From: Bacteroidales bacterium
GTDB lineage: Bacteria > Bacteroidota > Bacteroidia > Bacteroidales > Muribaculaceae
DNA: 64,000 bases
Direction of reading: 5' to 3'
Assembly (NCBI GenBank): GCA_019415705.1
Contig: DXYS01000075.1
Coordinates: 27,969 to 91,968, forward strand
In this document: piece after piece, positions 43,340-51,265 of the stretch
How the letters are laid out: every line of letters starts with the position of its first letter
Position numbering within the stretch: position 1 is the stretch's first letter
Made by a program: the position numbers and the translations under genes
Notes under the pieces: model-generated
Databases searched by the model: none
Told to the model about the DNA's origin: nothing
Seen by the model: only the letters and a program-made list of their open reading frames with translations

Positions 43340-44226
43340 AATAATTCCTCAAATATTTGTATTAAAAGCGCTTACCGGTTTTACTTCTATTCTGTGGTCA
43401 CCCCCTTTTTTCCCGCTCTTCTTATTTATTTTACATCTATGGATTTAGTCAGTATTATAACACCTACATACAATTGTGCAGGATTCATTGAGGAGACAAT
43501 TGAAAGTGTACGGGCGCAGACTTATCTCGACTGGGAGCTGATAATAGTTGACGACTGCTCCTCAGACAATACTATGGAAATCGTAAAGCGGTACCAAGAA
43601 GAGGATTCCAGAATCTCATATCATTGCTTGAAGCACAGGTCTGGGGCGGCTGTTGCTAGAAATACTGCCTTGCGTCTCGCAAGGGGGCGTTGGATTGCTT
43701 TCCTTGACAGCGATGACCTTTGGTTGCCATATAAACTTGAGAAACAGATAGCCTTTATGGTCCATAAAGGATACCACTTCTCTTATAGCAACTATGAAGA
43801 GATAGATGAAGGCAATCAACCACTTGGAGTATTGGTATCAGGTCCTAAACATGTTAACACATTAGGCATGTTTTCATATTGTTGGCCTGGGTGTCTGACT
43901 GTCATGTACGATTCTCAAAAAATAGGACTCATACAGATTCCAAAAATTCAAAAGAACAATGACTATGCAATGTGGCTTAAGGTCATCAGGAAAGCCAATT
44001 GTTATCTACTTGACCAAAATCTTGCGAAATACCGTAGACGTATCGGTTCAATCAGCAGCGGCAGCTATACATCTCTTGTAAAATGGCATTACCGCCTATT
44101 TCGTGAAGTTGAGCTCTATTCAAAGCCTGTCTCCGCAATTCTTACTGTCAATAATCTTTTTTGGGGAATGATAAAAAAAATATTCTTTGTTCACAAGATA
44201 AAAGTTAGATAAATAATTCCTCAAAT
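43340..44226 (+). repeat. 15-bp direct repeats flanking a glycosyltransferase gene
   Basis: AATAATTCCTCAAAT occurs at 43340-43354 and at 44212-44226, on either side of the glycosyltransferase gene 43439-44212. The repeats could mark exchange or insertion of this one gene. Confidence 0.6.
43439..44212 (+). CDS. Family 2 glycosyltransferase
   Basis: A 257-aa GT-A transferase from the ATG at 43439 (MDLVSIITPTYNCAGFIEET). It has WELIIVDDCSSDNTMEIVKR and the metal-binding IAFLDSDDLWLPYKLEKQIA, the WcaA-like short form. The gene is preceded by a 131-bp gap and flanked by a 15-bp direct repeat. It is the last AT-rich gene of the cassette. Confidence 0.92.
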   Translation: MDLVSIITPTYNCAGFIEETIESVRAQTYLDWELIIVDDCSSDNTMEIVKRYQEEDSRISYHCLKHRSGAAVARNTALRLARGRWIAFLDSDDLWLPYKLEKQIAFMVHKGYHFSYSNYEEIDEGNQPLGVLVSGPKHVNTLGMFSYCWPGCLTVMYDSQKIGLIQIPKIQKNNDYAMWLKVIRKANCYLLDQNLAKYRRRIGSISSGSYTSLVKWHYRLFREVELYSKPVSAILTVNNLFWGMIKKIFFVHKIKVR

Positions 44227-44245
44227 CTATTATCAATTAATTTAC

Positions 44246-44857
44246 ATGATGTTAAAATACATTTTTGACCGGGTGATGGCGTTTGTCGGGCTGGTCTTGT
44301 TGTGGCCGGTGCTCGCGGTTGTGGCGATACTGATAATGGTGAAAATGCCCGGCGGCCCGGTGATTTTCAAGCAGAAACGAGTCGGGCGTAACGGCAAGCT
44401 GTTTACGATGTATAAGTTCCGTAGCATGACTGTCGGTCACGGCGGCTCGAGCGTATCGGTCGCCGGCGAAAGCCGCATAACGCCCCTCGGAGCCAAGTTG
44501 CGGCATTACAAGTTGGATGAACTGCCCGAGCTTTGGAATGTGCTTATCGGTGATATGAGTTTTGTCGGGCCGCGTCCTGACGTGCCCGGCTATGCCGACC
44601 AACTAAAGGGTGATGATAGGGAAGTTTTGCGTCTTCGCCCCGGAATTACCGGCCCGGCCTCGCTAAAATACCGTGACGAGGAGGAGTTGTTGGCGCGTCA
44701 GGCTGACCCTCAAAGGTATAATGATGAGGTGATTTTTCCCGATAAGGTCAGGATTAACCGCTATTATCTTCACCATTACTCATTTATTAAAGATATTGAA
44801 ATGATTTTCTGTACCGTCCTCGGTCGCAGGATGAAATATGATAATGAATTGATATGA
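44246..44857 (+). CDS. Undecaprenyl-phosphate phosphosugar transferase (PglC-like)
   Basis: A 203-aa monotopic phosphoglycosyl transferase. It has an N-terminal membrane hairpin (VMAFVGLVLLWPVLAVVAIL), FKQKRVGRNGKLFTMYKFRSM, LDELPELWNVLIGDMSFVGP with the catalytic Asp-Glu pair, and RPGITGPASLKYRDE. It starts polysaccharide assembly by moving a phosphosugar, often a di-amino sugar, to undecaprenyl phosphate in the inner membrane. The GC-rich composition returns here. The aminotransferase that overlaps its stop suggests a bacillosamine-type initiating sugar. Confidence 0.93.
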   Translation: MMLKYIFDRVMAFVGLVLLWPVLAVVAILIMVKMPGGPVIFKQKRVGRNGKLFTMYKFRSMTVGHGGSSVSVAGESRITPLGAKLRHYKLDELPELWNVLIGDMSFVGPRPDVPGYADQLKGDDREVLRLRPGITGPASLKYRDEEELLARQADPQRYNDEVIFPDKVRINRYYLHHYSFIKDIEMIFCTVLGRRMKYDNELI

Positions 44858-46122
44858 AACGCGAACGAATTTTGCTCTGTCTGGCTCATATGAGCGGCAG
44901 GGAGATGGATTTTATAAAGGAGGCATTCGACAGCAACTGGGTTGTACCTCTCGGACCGAATGTCAACGGCTTTGAGGCCGATCTCGAGAAGTTTGTCAAC
45001 GACCGCGAGGGTGCTACGCCGCTTGACAAGAAAGTTGTGGCGCTGAGCGCCGGTACGGCGGCGGTGCATCTTGCCTTGTTAGCCTGCGGTGTCGGACAGG
45101 GCGACGAGGTCATCGTGCAGAGCTTTACGTTCTGTGCCTCGAGCCATCCGGTGACCTATCTTGGCGCCACGCCGGTGTTTGTCGACTCCGAGCGCGAGAC
45201 ATGGAACATGGACCCCGTATTGCTCGACGAGGCCATCAGAGACCGCATAGCCGTAACGGGCCGCAAGCCCAAGGCCATCGTGCCGGTCGCTCTCTACGGC
45301 ATGCCCTATAAAATCGACGAAATCATGGCCGTTGCCGCCAAATATGACATCCCGGTAGTCGAGGATGCCGCCGAGGGCTTCGGCAGCCGATTCCGCGGAC
45401 AGGTGCTCGGCACGTTCGGCCGCTACGGCGTGCTGTCGTTCAATGGCAACAAGATGATTACGACCTCGGGCGGCGGAGCGCTGATATGCCCCGACGCAGA
45501 GGCTGCCCGCGAGATATTGTGGTATGCCACACAGGCACGCGAGAGCTATCCCTATTATCAACACGAGGCCATAGGCTACAACTACCGCATGTCGAATATC
45601 TGTGCCGGCATCGGTCGCGGGCAGATGACTGTAGCCGACGAGCATATAGCCCATCACCGCCATGTGCAGGTCCTGTATTGCGAACTGCTAAAGGATGTCA
45701 AAGGAATCACGATGCATGAGGCTCCCTCGGCCGACTATGACTCCAACTACTGGCTCTGCACGGCCACGCTTGACCCCGCTTTGAGAATTAAAGGACAGGA
45801 AAATGCTTACGCCGAAGTTGTCAGCGGAGCGGTAGGTGGAGCAGCTGGTGTCACGCACGCCACAAAACAAGCACATACTGACTTGGAGCCAAATGTCAAT
45901 GTCGAGGCTCTGCGACTTGCGCTTGACGCAGCCGGCATCGAGTCGCGTCCGCTCTGGAAACCGATGCACTGTCAGCCTGTTTATAAGAACAATCCCCGTT
46001 ACACCAACGGCGTGAGCGAGTCGCTCTTCCGTGTCGGCATCTGTCTGCCGGCTGGACCGTGGGTCACGGATGACGATGTCCGTTATATAGTCGATTGCAT
46101 CAAATCAAGCATCATCCTCTGA
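44854..46122 (+). CDS. DegT/DnrJ/EryC1/StrS family aminotransferase (PglE-like)
   Basis: A 422-aa PLP-dependent sugar aminotransferase with the Schiff-base Lys at about K200 (SFNGNKMITTSGGG), SAGTAAVHLALLACG and VVEDAAEGFGS. It is longer than the family norm because of an insertion at about 310-350 (ENAYAEVVSGAVGGAAGVTH). Pairing with a PglC-like transferase suggests it makes UDP-4-amino-4,6-dideoxy-GlcNAc or an isomer for the first sugar. A PglD-like acetyltransferase is not adjacent. Final gene of the locus, followed by a strong terminator. Confidence 0.92.
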   Translation: MKRERILLCLAHMSGREMDFIKEAFDSNWVVPLGPNVNGFEADLEKFVNDREGATPLDKKVVALSAGTAAVHLALLACGVGQGDEVIVQSFTFCASSHPVTYLGATPVFVDSERETWNMDPVLLDEAIRDRIAVTGRKPKAIVPVALYGMPYKIDEIMAVAAKYDIPVVEDAAEGFGSRFRGQVLGTFGRYGVLSFNGNKMITTSGGGALICPDAEAAREILWYATQARESYPYYQHEAIGYNYRMSNICAGIGRGQMTVADEHIAHHRHVQVLYCELLKDVKGITMHEAPSADYDSNYWLCTATLDPALRIKGQENAYAEVVSGAVGGAAGVTHATKQAHTDLEPNVNVEALRLALDAAGIESRPLWKPMHCQPVYKNNPRYTNGVSESLFRVGICLPAGPWVTDDDVRYIVDCIKSSIIL

Positions 46123-46165
46123 CGGCAGGTTATTGGCGGCGGCGGTGTGCTGCCGTGGCAAACAG

Positions 46166-46205
46166 AATCCCCCGATACATCTCAGTGTGTCGGGGGATTT
46201 TTGTT
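46166..46205 (+). terminator. Rho-independent terminator of the polysaccharide operon
   Basis: A 10-bp perfect stem pairs 46166-46175 with 46190-46199 and is followed by TTTTGTTT. The stem contains five C-G pairs in a row. It closes the plus-strand operon and lies next to the end of the minus-strand rubredoxin gene. Confidence 0.85.
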
Positions 46206-46210
46206 TCGAT

Positions 46211-46375
46211 TTAATCTTCTACGGGGCTGAACTGGTCTTTGCCGACTCCGCAGAGCGGGCATACCCAGTCATCGGGGATGTCTTCGAAAGCTGTTCCGGG
46301 CGCTATGCCTCCGTCGGGGTCGCCTATTGCGGGGTCATAGACCCATCCGCATACGTCACATACATATTTTTTCAT
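46211..46375 (-). CDS. Rubredoxin
   Basis: A 54-aa one-iron electron-transfer protein. Two Cys pairs bind the iron: C6 and C9 in YVCDVCGWVYDP, and C39 and C42 in VCPLCGVGKDQF. GIAPGTAFEDIPDDW is the standard rubredoxin middle segment. Length and motif spacing are canonical. It follows the DUF488 gene by 28 bp on the same strand, so the two may be cotranscribed. It probably serves oxygen or peroxide detoxification in an anaerobe. Confidence 0.95.
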   Translation of the reverse strand: MKKYVCDVCGWVYDPAIGDPDGGIAPGTAFEDIPDDWVCPLCGVGKDQFSPVED

Positions 46376-46403
46376 ATTCATCAATTATTTAAAGGTGTGG
46401 AAT

Positions 46404-46757
46404 TTATTTATCATTCAGAAGATTATAGACAACTACCGCGTTATTATGCTGTTCGTCATGTGAGGAATAAAGAAGAGTCACAACTTGTTTATGTCCGAGA
46501 AGACCTCGTAAAGCGCCAAATGACGGATTATCACGGAGTTCGTCGGCATATCGTGCCTCAAATTCATGCCAGCGGCAGTCCGGGTCGGCATGAAACCACT
46601 CGCGCAACTCGGTTGATGGAGCAATATCCTTATCCCATAAGTCATAGTGAAAGGTTTCATGTGAGAGACCCCTCGGCCACAACCGGTCGATGTATACTCT
46701 GAATCCATCATCGGACGTTGCCTCGTCATATGCCCGTTTCAGCCTATATTGAGTCAT
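46404..46757 (-). CDS. DUF488 family protein
   Basis: A 117-aa protein of the DUF488/YeaO-like family. RVYIDRLWPRGLSHETFHYD is the family signature, and WHEFEARYADEL and VVTLLYSSHDEQHNNAVVV follow. The function is unknown; the conserved Arg, Asp and Cys/Ser positions in the family suggest an enzyme. A rubredoxin gene lies immediately downstream. Confidence 0.88.
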   Translation of the reverse strand: MTQYRLKRAYDEATSDDGFRVYIDRLWPRGLSHETFHYDLWDKDIAPSTELREWFHADPDCRWHEFEARYADELRDNPSFGALRGLLGHKQVVTLLYSSHDEQHNNAVVVYNLLNDK

Positions 46758-46870
46758 AATCAGTAATTTTCAGTTGACATTTTAACATCCATATCAGCCC
46801 AAATGTTCACACTGATTCCCGAACAGTCTGCTACTTTTGATTGTTCAAACATAAAAAGACAAGCCATGTT

Positions 46871-48073
46871 ATGCGACAGATAATCACTCATTTCACTGAC
46901 GATGACCTTTATAAATTCACCATGTGTTGCGCCGTTATCGAAAACTATCCGCGCACACAGGTAAAGTACCGTTTCAACGACCGCGACAATACCGTCTATC
47001 CTCCCGGTTTCGCCGACAGGCTCAGCGAACAGATAGCAATGCTCGAAAATGTAGTCATCACCGACGCGGAAATTGACTTCATGCGTGAGAAATGCACGTA
47101 TATACCGCAGTGGTTTTATGGCTTTCTGCGCGGTTACAGATACGACCGCAGGCATGTCACCGCAAGTCAGGACGCAGACGGACACCTCTCTGTCGTGTTT
47201 GAGGGAAACTGGAGCGAGACCATTCTGCTCGAAGTCAAAGTACTTGCCATCATATCAGAATTGTACTACGAAATGACCGGTCGCATACATCAATTTGACT
47301 ATGATGCATTTTATGACAAATCGTTTGCGAAGGCCGAGCGTATGCTTGCGGCAGGGTGTTTTTTCAGCGATATGGGCACACGACGTCGAGCCTCGTTCGA
47401 GGCTCAGGACACTGCCATACGCGCCATGAGCGACTGTCAGTGGCGCGGCAAGCGCCCCGGGTGTTTCATCGGCACGAGCAATGTTTACTTTGCCATGAAA
47501 TACGGTCTGACACCTATCGGCACTATGGCGCATGAGTTTGTCTGTGCCATCGCCGGCATGTACGGACCGCTGATGGCCAACCATATCGCAATGCAAAAAT
47601 GGTCTCACACTTATCGCGGAGCGCTCGGCACATATCTCTATGACACATACGGGTGGCGCATCTTCAGCCTGAATTTCTCAGAGGATTATGCCAACATGTT
47701 CAAAGGGCTGCGTGTCGACAGTGGCGACAACTACGAGCAGCTCGACCTTATAGTCGATAAATACCGTTCACTCAAAATAGATCCGTCGACAAAGCAGATT
47801 GTGTTCAGTAACGGCCTCAATGTCGACCGCGCGATAGATATTCAGAAATATGCAGCAGGCAAGTGCATCCCCTCATTCGGTATCGGAACACATTTTACCA
47901 ACGATTTTGACGGAGTCAGGCCGATGAACATTGTTATCAAACTGACTGACGTAAAGATTACCGAGTCATGGCCGTTTTACTGTCAAACGTGCAAACTCAG
48001 CGAGGACAAAGGCAAACACTCCGGCGATTCGGCAGTCATAGCCTGCTTCAAGCAATTGCTGCACATGGAGTGA
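46871..48073 (+). CDS. pncB: Nicotinate phosphoribosyltransferase
   Basis: A 400-aa enzyme converting nicotinate and PRPP to nicotinate mononucleotide in NAD salvage. The ATG at 46871 gives the family N-terminus (IITHFTDDDLYKFTMC); a longer frame begins at 46841. FSDMGTRRRASFEAQ, FIGTSNVYFAMKYGL and the late PRPP region IVFSNGLNVDRAIDIQKY are typical of PncB. A TACTTTTG -7 element lies at 46832-46839 without a clear -33. Confidence 0.95.
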   Translation: MRQIITHFTDDDLYKFTMCCAVIENYPRTQVKYRFNDRDNTVYPPGFADRLSEQIAMLENVVITDAEIDFMREKCTYIPQWFYGFLRGYRYDRRHVTASQDADGHLSVVFEGNWSETILLEVKVLAIISELYYEMTGRIHQFDYDAFYDKSFAKAERMLAAGCFFSDMGTRRRASFEAQDTAIRAMSDCQWRGKRPGCFIGTSNVYFAMKYGLTPIGTMAHEFVCAIAGMYGPLMANHIAMQKWSHTYRGALGTYLYDTYGWRIFSLNFSEDYANMFKGLRVDSGDNYEQLDLIVDKYRSLKIDPSTKQIVFSNGLNVDRAIDIQKYAAGKCIPSFGIGTHFTNDFDGVRPMNIVIKLTDVKITESWPFYCQTCKLSEDKGKHSGDSAVIACFKQLLHME

Positions 48074-48174
48074 CACCGATGTCATTTACCGATAAAATAT
48101 TACGTCTGCCGCCGTAACATTTTTCCTGACTTTGTGTCATATATAAAGTAATATCAAATTATTCTCACAAAAGC

Positions 48175-49587
48175 ATGGAAAGTTATTTCAGACATACGCT
48201 CTGCGTAGTATTATGTGTCTTCGGCCAGATTGCCTGCATGGCAATACCTGTCAGTATTGACGAAAATGTAGAGTTTGTAAGTGCGGTATGCCGCACTGCC
48301 GGTTTCCGGGAGTACACCAACGATATTAATGAAGCATATGCCCATAGGGTTGACTCGCTGATGACTCCGTTTGCCGGACATGATGCCATAAAGTATCTTG
48401 ACAAGGTAAGAGCCGAACAGGGAGTTTCGTATGACGCAATCGCCGATTTGGCTATACACACCGAAATTGCCGACGGACACTTGCGCCTCAAAGACGGAGC
48501 CGATTTATCAAAGGTCGACTGGCGCTGGTTGGAAGGGCAGGACCGCGAACTCGTGCCGCTCCTTGACGATTTGTATCAGAAATCTGATTTCTCCCGGTTA
48601 TATAATTCAAACGCAGACTATTATGGCCATGCGATCGACAATATGAACGCGCTCATGGACAAATGCGACCTCAAATGGCTGACTGATTTTTACGGCAAAG
48701 AACCCGCCGGCAGCCGCGTGGTCGTCTCTTTGCTCAATGTCGGAAATTATGGGGCGACGCAGAAGTTGGCCGGAAAGCCGGATGAATCAGTGATAGTGAT
48801 AGGATGTAATAGACTTGACGAAAAAGGTTATCCGATATTCGACGGCCGGCAGAGCCTCATAGTGCACGAGTCGTCTCATCCCGTCTGCAATCCGTTGGTT
48901 GAACGTAACATGAAACTGTTTAACAGCAATATCAGATTAGCCGCCGAGCTTATGCATGAAGAGTTACGCAGAGGTGCCTATGCGGGTCCGTTTACGTTAA
49001 TGTGTGAGTCGATGGTGCGCTCGATGGAGTTGCAGTACGGACTGGCCCACGGCATAGATGAGACAGATACTGACCGCGGCATGAAAAATCAGATGCGCCG
49101 TGGATTTATGTTTATGCCCGAGATACGCGAGGCTTTGGATGTCTACAAGTCAGACCGTGAGCGTTATCCGGTCATTGACAGTATTATGCCGGTTATAGCC
49201 GACAAAATCAACAAAGTCGATGTCGCCGAGCGATATAAGGAGATAGTCAACAGTTCGCCCAAAATCTTAGGCTGCTCTATAGCGGAAAACGCCATAGATG
49301 TTGCTCCGAGTGACTCGTTAGAAGTGCGTTTTTTCTTCGACCAACCGATTCGTAAGGGCTCATTTGGAATGGCATATTACGATAACAATGAGGATATTAT
49401 GCCGAAGCTGGCCGAAATTACGCAGCGAATCAGACTGTCGGATGACGGAATGGTGCTGAGTGTCTTTATAGTTGCAGAGCCGGGCAAGGAATATGGGTTT
49501 TCGATGAATGGAGCTTTTTATCGAGGGCTCAAAGGCTACAGCGGCCACGGCACGGCAAAGGTGCATTTCTTCACCAAGCCGAATTAA
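48175..49587 (+). CDS. DUF4932 family secreted protein with HExxH motif
   Basis: A 470-aa protein with an N-terminal signal peptide (about 1-24, LCVVLCVFGQIACMA). The central part resembles DUF4932 and has HESSH at about 231-235 (IVHESSHPVCNPLVERN), the pattern of a zinc-dependent metalloprotease, with a Glu-rich helix downstream. The C-terminus (about 360-470) looks like a bacterial Ig-like domain (DSLEVRFFFDQPIRKGSFGM). The likely role is an extracytoplasmic peptidase; activity is inferred from the motif. No partner gene is obvious. Confidence 0.75.
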   Translation: MESYFRHTLCVVLCVFGQIACMAIPVSIDENVEFVSAVCRTAGFREYTNDINEAYAHRVDSLMTPFAGHDAIKYLDKVRAEQGVSYDAIADLAIHTEIADGHLRLKDGADLSKVDWRWLEGQDRELVPLLDDLYQKSDFSRLYNSNADYYGHAIDNMNALMDKCDLKWLTDFYGKEPAGSRVVVSLLNVGNYGATQKLAGKPDESVIVIGCNRLDEKGYPIFDGRQSLIVHESSHPVCNPLVERNMKLFNSNIRLAAELMHEELRRGAYAGPFTLMCESMVRSMELQYGLAHGIDETDTDRGMKNQMRRGFMFMPEIREALDVYKSDRERYPVIDSIMPVIADKINKVDVAERYKEIVNSSPKILGCSIAENAIDVAPSDSLEVRFFFDQPIRKGSFGMAYYDNNEDIMPKLAEITQRIRLSDDGMVLSVFIVAEPGKEYGFSMNGAFYRGLKGYSGHGTAKVHFFTKPN

Positions 49588-49638
49588 GCCACTGTTAAAC
49601 TTTTGACGACAACAAGTGTCTAAAGAAGAAAAGACATT

Positions 49639-50247
49639 ATGAAATCGTTTCTGTCAGTTTTAGCATTATTGATGACATTGTCATCGCAACCGTGTCTCGC
49701 ACGGAGCAATGACCGGGATTGCTGTGAAAGACATTATGAGCACAGACACGACCGTCAGCTTTACTACGTAGGCGAGAACGACGTGTTCTATGACGGCGTG
49801 AAAATAGACGGTGCATCGGCATCGAGTTTCTCTATACTGCGCGACGGTTACGCCAAGGATACGTGGAATGTGTATTACCGCGGCGTCAAGATTGAGAGCG
49901 CGTCGGCCGGGTCGTTCAGCGTACTCGGTGACGACTATGCCAAGGACACATGGAATGTCTATTACTGCGGCAGGATAATCAAAGGTGCGTCGGCCGATAG
50001 TTTCACTCTCCTCAAAGACTTCTACGCCCGCGACACATGGGCGGTCTACTACGACGGAGTGAAGATTGAGGGCGCGTCGGCTGACAGTTTCAAGGTGCTG
50101 CGCGACGGTTACGCCAAAGACACGTGGAATGTGTATTTTGACGGCATCAAGATAGCCGGAGCCGATGCCGGCTCATTCAAATGCGGCCGCGGCGGCTATG
50201 CTCATGACACTTGGAACACTTACTATTGGGGCAAGAAAGTGTACTAA
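49639..50247 (+). CDS. Secreted DKNYY-like repeat protein
   Basis: A 202-aa protein with a signal peptide (FLSVLALLMTLSSQPCLA) and, from about residue 48, five tandem 29-residue repeats plus a partial sixth. Each repeat follows the pattern VYYDGVKIxGASAxSFxVLR, then DGYAKDTWN, like the DKNYY family. DNA of the repeats is also similar but not identical, consistent with duplication followed by drift. Function is unknown; the repeats probably stack as a beta-solenoid or ligand-binding fold. An in-frame ATG at 49639 gives a normal signal peptide. Confidence 0.8.
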   Translation: MKSFLSVLALLMTLSSQPCLARSNDRDCCERHYEHRHDRQLYYVGENDVFYDGVKIDGASASSFSILRDGYAKDTWNVYYRGVKIESASAGSFSVLGDDYAKDTWNVYYCGRIIKGASADSFTLLKDFYARDTWAVYYDGVKIEGASADSFKVLRDGYAKDTWNVYFDGIKIAGADAGSFKCGRGGYAHDTWNTYYWGKKVY

Positions 50248-50261
50248 GAGTGCTTGCGATA

Positions 50262-50310
50262 AAAATGAAAAAAGACGGAGTGTCCTGATGTCAGGTCACC
50301 CCGTCTCTAA
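50262..50310 (-). terminator. Terminator downstream of the ECF sigma operon
   Basis: An imperfect hairpin pairs GACGG (50274-50278) with CCGTC (50301-50305), with inner pairs TCCTGA and TCAGG. An A-rich run at 50260-50273 gives a U-tract on the minus strand, so it probably ends the leftward sigma-factor operon. It may also slow plus-strand transcripts. Confidence 0.6.
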
Positions 50311-50337
50311 ATTAACCTTTAATACTCCTGTCAAAAC

Positions 50338-50490
50338 CTATTTTATATAACGTTTTGTGATATTGACACTGCCGTTAGACAGATATTCTTTTATAATATA
50401 TATATATATGCCGTCTGAGGGATGTTGACTTAGATAGCCTGTTAAGGTGTAGAGGATGACTATTGCCGGCACGAAATGTCTGAGTCTCAT
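50338..50490 (-). CDS. Small protein with a T9SS-like C-terminal tail (50 aa)
   Basis: A 50-aa frame whose ATG overlaps the stop of the Spy-like gene (ATGA). The first part is hydrophobic (RLRHFVPAIVILYTLTGYLS); the end (GIYIYIIKEY, then NGSVNITKRYIK) resembles the last strand of type A T9SS sorting domains (G-I-Y-x-x-K...KxIxK). It may be a genuine tiny exported protein or the fused remnant of a larger secreted protein. It is the last frame before the terminator. Confidence 0.45.
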   Translation of the reverse strand: MRLRHFVPAIVILYTLTGYLSQHPSDGIYIYIIKEYLSNGSVNITKRYIK

Positions 50491-50936
50491 TTTCTTCGCG
50501 GTCTGCGGCGTTCACTCAGCCGTTGCTTCATCTGACGTTCCATTTCATACACACGGTCAATTTGCTTTGGGGTAAGAAATTTGCTGTATTCCGCATAGTA
50601 TTTCTTACGCAAGTCGAGGAGTTTCTGACTGTGATCAAATCGTGACTGAATAATGCTGTCGGTTTGGGTATCGGTCATTGAGCCTTTTTTCGCACGGCCT
50701 TTACGCGGAGAGGGCCCCATTTCCCATATCTCGCGCTGACATTTAATATATGTTTCAACGAATTTTTCGCTTACTTCGGGTGAAAAACATAGTTTTTCTG
50801 AAATGTGTTTTGCTTGTTTTTCGGCGAGCTGTTCGCGAGAAATTTTTTCACCGGTTTTACGCGGCTGAGCTGATACGGAGCAGGTCAGGGCGAAAATCGC
50901 CATTAGAGGCAGCATGATTCTAATCAGTTTTTTCAT
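50487..50936 (-). CDS. Spy/CpxP-like periplasmic protein
   Basis: A 149-aa exported protein from the ATG at 50936 (KLIRIMLPLMAIFALTCSVS signal peptide); an upstream in-frame ATG at 51020 would lie inside the preceding gene. The mature part is helical and basic, with KFLTPKQIDRVYEMERQMKQ holding the LTxxQ motif of Spy/CpxP chaperone-like proteins. Placed after an ECF sigma factor and anti-sigma-like protein, it may report or buffer envelope stress. A heavily basic tail (SERRRPRRK) is unusual. Confidence 0.65.
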   Translation of the reverse strand: MKKLIRIMLPLMAIFALTCSVSAQPRKTGEKISREQLAEKQAKHISEKLCFSPEVSEKFVETYIKCQREIWEMGPSPRKGRAKKGSMTDTQTDSIIQSRFDHSQKLLDLRKKYYAEYSKFLTPKQIDRVYEMERQMKQRLSERRRPRRK

Positions 50937-50946
50937 ATCGGTTGTA

Positions 50947-51261
50947 TTATTCGTTAATAAAAATGTCTTCTTGATAAACTTCAATAAGATAGGCTTGGTC
51001 GGCCTCTGACAGATTGTCAAAAGCGAGGTCTATTTCAGTAAAATCTGTATTCTGAGTCATTTTGTATTGACTGACTGCGACAACAATCAGAGCCAGAGAT
51101 GCGGCCACCGCAATACTTCGATATATGATTTTAAGGATTTTATGTCTTTTGTGGACGGAGACGGCTTTTGCCATAATCTTATTCTCGAAATCATCGAAAA
51201 AGGTATCAGGCACACTATATGGCATCTTCTTTCCGATTTTATCAAAATTATAACTGTCCAT
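50947..51261 (-). CDS. Small membrane protein, probable anti-sigma factor
   Basis: A 104-aa protein with a cytoplasmic N-terminus (about 1-45), one membrane helix (about 48-65, SIAVAASLALIVVAVS) and an acidic periplasmic tail (DLAFDNLSEADQAYLIEVYQ). The position 4 bp after an ECF sigma gene and the topology suggest a short anti-sigma factor. No clear zinc-binding ZAS motif is present, so this is inference. Confidence 0.55.
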   Translation of the reverse strand: MDSYNFDKIGKKMPYSVPDTFFDDFENKIMAKAVSVHKRHKILKIIYRSIAVAASLALIVVAVSQYKMTQNTDFTEIDLAFDNLSEADQAYLIEVYQEDIFINE

Positions 51262-51265
51262 TTTT

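Noticed and set aside
46133..46702. 189-codon plus-strand frame
   Set aside because: It runs opposite the rubredoxin and DUF488 genes, both of which have recognisable motifs on the minus strand.
49780..50240. Tandem repeats as a CRISPR array or minisatellite
   Set aside because: The repeats are in frame, encode 29-residue units, and have no spacers.
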